Of a DNA stretch of 32,138 nt, positions 31,031 to 32,138 are shown in pieces. The number at the start of each line of letters is the position of its first letter. Within the stretch, counting starts at the first letter, position 1. Origin of the DNA: Novipirellula artificiosorum. Its GTDB lineage: Bacteria; Planctomycetota; Planctomycetia; Pirellulales; Pirellulaceae. The position numbers were made by a program, and so were the translations under genes. The stretch covers positions 1 through 32,138 of the forward strand of contig NZ_SJPV01000028.1 in the NCBI RefSeq assembly GCF_007860135.1, read 5' to 3'. The notes under the pieces were generated by a model. That model was not told where the DNA came from. It was given only the letters and a program-made list of their open reading frames with translations, and did no database searches.

Positions 31031-31805
31031 ATGACCATGCCATCTTCATGCCGAGCACTGCCAGCCGTCCTGCTGCTGCTTGGATTCAGCATCCCGGTCT
31101 TCGCCACGGAGAACCATCCGGTCAAGGCGCCGTCAAGAACGGCAAGGCCCCATTGATCCTCGCCCACTACATGCCGTGGTACCTCGCAAAGCCTTCGAGC
31201 GACCGCTGGGGATGGCACTGGACCATGAACCACTTTGATCCAGAAAAGAAGACCGATGGACGACGCGAAATCGCATCCAAATTCCATCCGTTGATCGGGC
31301 CTTATGATTCCGGCGACATTGACGTGTTGGAATATCACTTGCTGACGATAGAATTGGCCGGGATCGACGGCGTGATCGTTGACTGGTACGGGCGAACGGA
31401 TTTTCGCGATTATGCCCTTTTGAATCGCAATACCTATCGGTTGCTGCAGCAATGCGAACGATTGAAAATGAAATTCGTCATTCGCTACGAAGACCAGACG
31501 ATTCCTGCATTGGTTGAAGGCAATCGAATCAAAGCGAGCCAACGCAGTGCGCATGCGACCCGCGAGATCAACTGGCTCGGCAAATACTGGTTCAAGTCAC
31601 CCAGTTACGTTCGGATCGACGACAAGCCCGTCATGCTTTCGTTTGGTCACGCCGGTTTGACCAACGAAGAATGGAGCGATTGCTTGAACTTCGTCGGTCG
31701 AAGCGCTTCGACACCGGCAAGCTGGATGCCGTCGCCGATACGATCGCCCGAGGTCACGTGGGGGATGCTCGAGTTGCTTTGAAGAAAATGGAAGCGGTTC
31801 AATAG
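31031..31805 (+). pseudogene. Decayed glycoside hydrolase family 71/99-like gene (two frame breaks, middle lost)
   Basis: An ATG at 31031 opens a clear signal peptide (MTMPSSCRALPAVLLLLGFS then IPVFATE) but that frame stops at 31154. The catalytic domain continues in another frame from about 31144: LILAHYMPWYLAKP, WGWHWTMNHF, FHPLIGPYDSGDIDVLEYHL and GIDGVIVDWYG, the hallmark of secreted GH71/99-like proteins in planctomycetes. This frame runs to LSFGHAGLTNEEWSDCLN, then turns into low-quality sequence ending at 31782. A third frame from about 31671 reads as a plausible C-terminal helix (FDTGKLDAVADTIARGHVGD onwards) to a TAG at 31805. Roughly the second half of the barrel is missing. One small indel and one internal deletion explain this; sequencing errors could explain only the first break. 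Confidence 0.7.
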
Positions 31806-31924
31806 ACCGCTTTCGATCGCAGTTGTGTGACGGAGCAATCTATGACATGCCCGTCATCAGCATGGATTGCTATCCCACTCTCCTTTAAGGCATTGGTATC
31901 TACACAAGTTTCCTTAGTTTGTAG

Positions 31925-32138
31925 ACTGCCCTGGATGGAATCAATCTTCCGCGGCTGGAGCCGCGTCTGCAACGTCGTTATCTGCAATTGGTGCAGGAAC
32001 ACATGAAATCAGCCAACCGAAATGCTGCCGGTCCAGCTCTTCTGTCGGGCGAAAACCAAGCGTTTTCGGCGACCCAGGCGACTTGGAGGTTTCTTTCCAA
32101 CCCCAATGTTTCGCTGCTCGACTTGGTCGAACCGCTTC
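31925..32138 (+). CDS. N-terminus of a probable IS4-family transposase (partial, runs off the right edge)
   Basis: A plus-strand frame reads LDGINLPRLEPRLQRRYLQL, then VQEHMKSANRNAAGPALLSG and, further on, QATWRFLSNPNVSLLDLVEP to the window edge. The ...W-R-F-x-x-N-P block and the preceding basic region resemble the N-terminal DNA-binding domain of IS4-type transposases. The start is unclear: a TAG at 31922-31924 closes the frame upstream and the first ATG is 32003, so a non-ATG start or an upstream frame break is needed. An element end may lie near 31890-31915 (ggcattggtatctacacaag), not provable here. The stretch 31806-31924 otherwise holds nothing recognisable. Confidence 0.55.

Noticed and set aside
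30985..31782. Reading the GH71/99-like frame as an intact 265-residue protein
   Set aside because: Its GTG start has no leader or ribosome binding site, while a perfect signal peptide lies at 31031 in another frame, and its C-terminal tail departs from the family.

Overview
The window looks like a chromosomal segment of a marine planctomycete, most likely a Pirellulaceae/Rhodopirellula-type organism. The basis is eight secreted type I sulfatases in 32 kb, a giant dehydrogenase/cytochrome fusion of the Pirellula/Verrucomicrobium (PVC) type, GC-rich genes with frequent strand switches, and no SusC/SusD or TonB-receptor genes that a Bacteroidetes polysaccharide locus would carry. No taxonomic search could be run, so this is inference from gene families.

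Layout. 1-254: start of an IS66-like transposase gene (minus strand) and its probable element end. 345-2733 (minus): a secreted nucleoside hydrolase and a secreted ADP-ribosylglycohydrolase. 3217-7083 (plus): two iduronate-2-sulfatase-like paralogues separated by a REP-associated tyrosine transposase (RAYT) flanked by a 23-bp inverted repeat; the left repeat copy encodes part of the first sulfatase's C-terminus. 7220-10735 (minus): SGNH-like/PVC-dehydrogenase/two-haem cytochrome fusion. 11033-11590 (plus): small AlkZ-related protein. 11656-15990 (minus): sulfatase, GH95 fucosidase/L-galactosidase and a small hypothetical. 16042-24939 (plus): two unusual sulfatases, a small secreted hypothetical, a cysteine-rich mini-ORF overlapping a GH16 galactanase with an EF-hand tail, three ~60-bp imperfect tandem repeats, and a 932-residue discoidin plus putative glycosidase protein. 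24971-25393 (minus): PGPGW membrane protein with a probable TTG start. 25688-31805 (plus): three more sulfatases, the first behind a 16-C tract, and a decayed GH71/99-like glycosidase. The right edge enters an IS4-like transposase.

How it may work together (inference). GH16 enzymes with an ExDxxE signature cleave red-algal galactans (agar, porphyran, carrageenan). GH95 removes alpha-L-fucose or alpha-L-galactose, and the sulfatases strip sulfate esters at different positions. Nearly all predicted products have signal peptides, so degradation would take place in the periplasm or outside the cell. A sulfated galactan such as porphyran, or a fucose-containing sulfated glycan, is the most economical substrate. 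No transporter, regulator or formylglycine-generating enzyme is present, so those functions must be encoded elsewhere. Mobile elements at both edges and inside, plus a glycosidase pseudogene, indicate a region under rearrangement.
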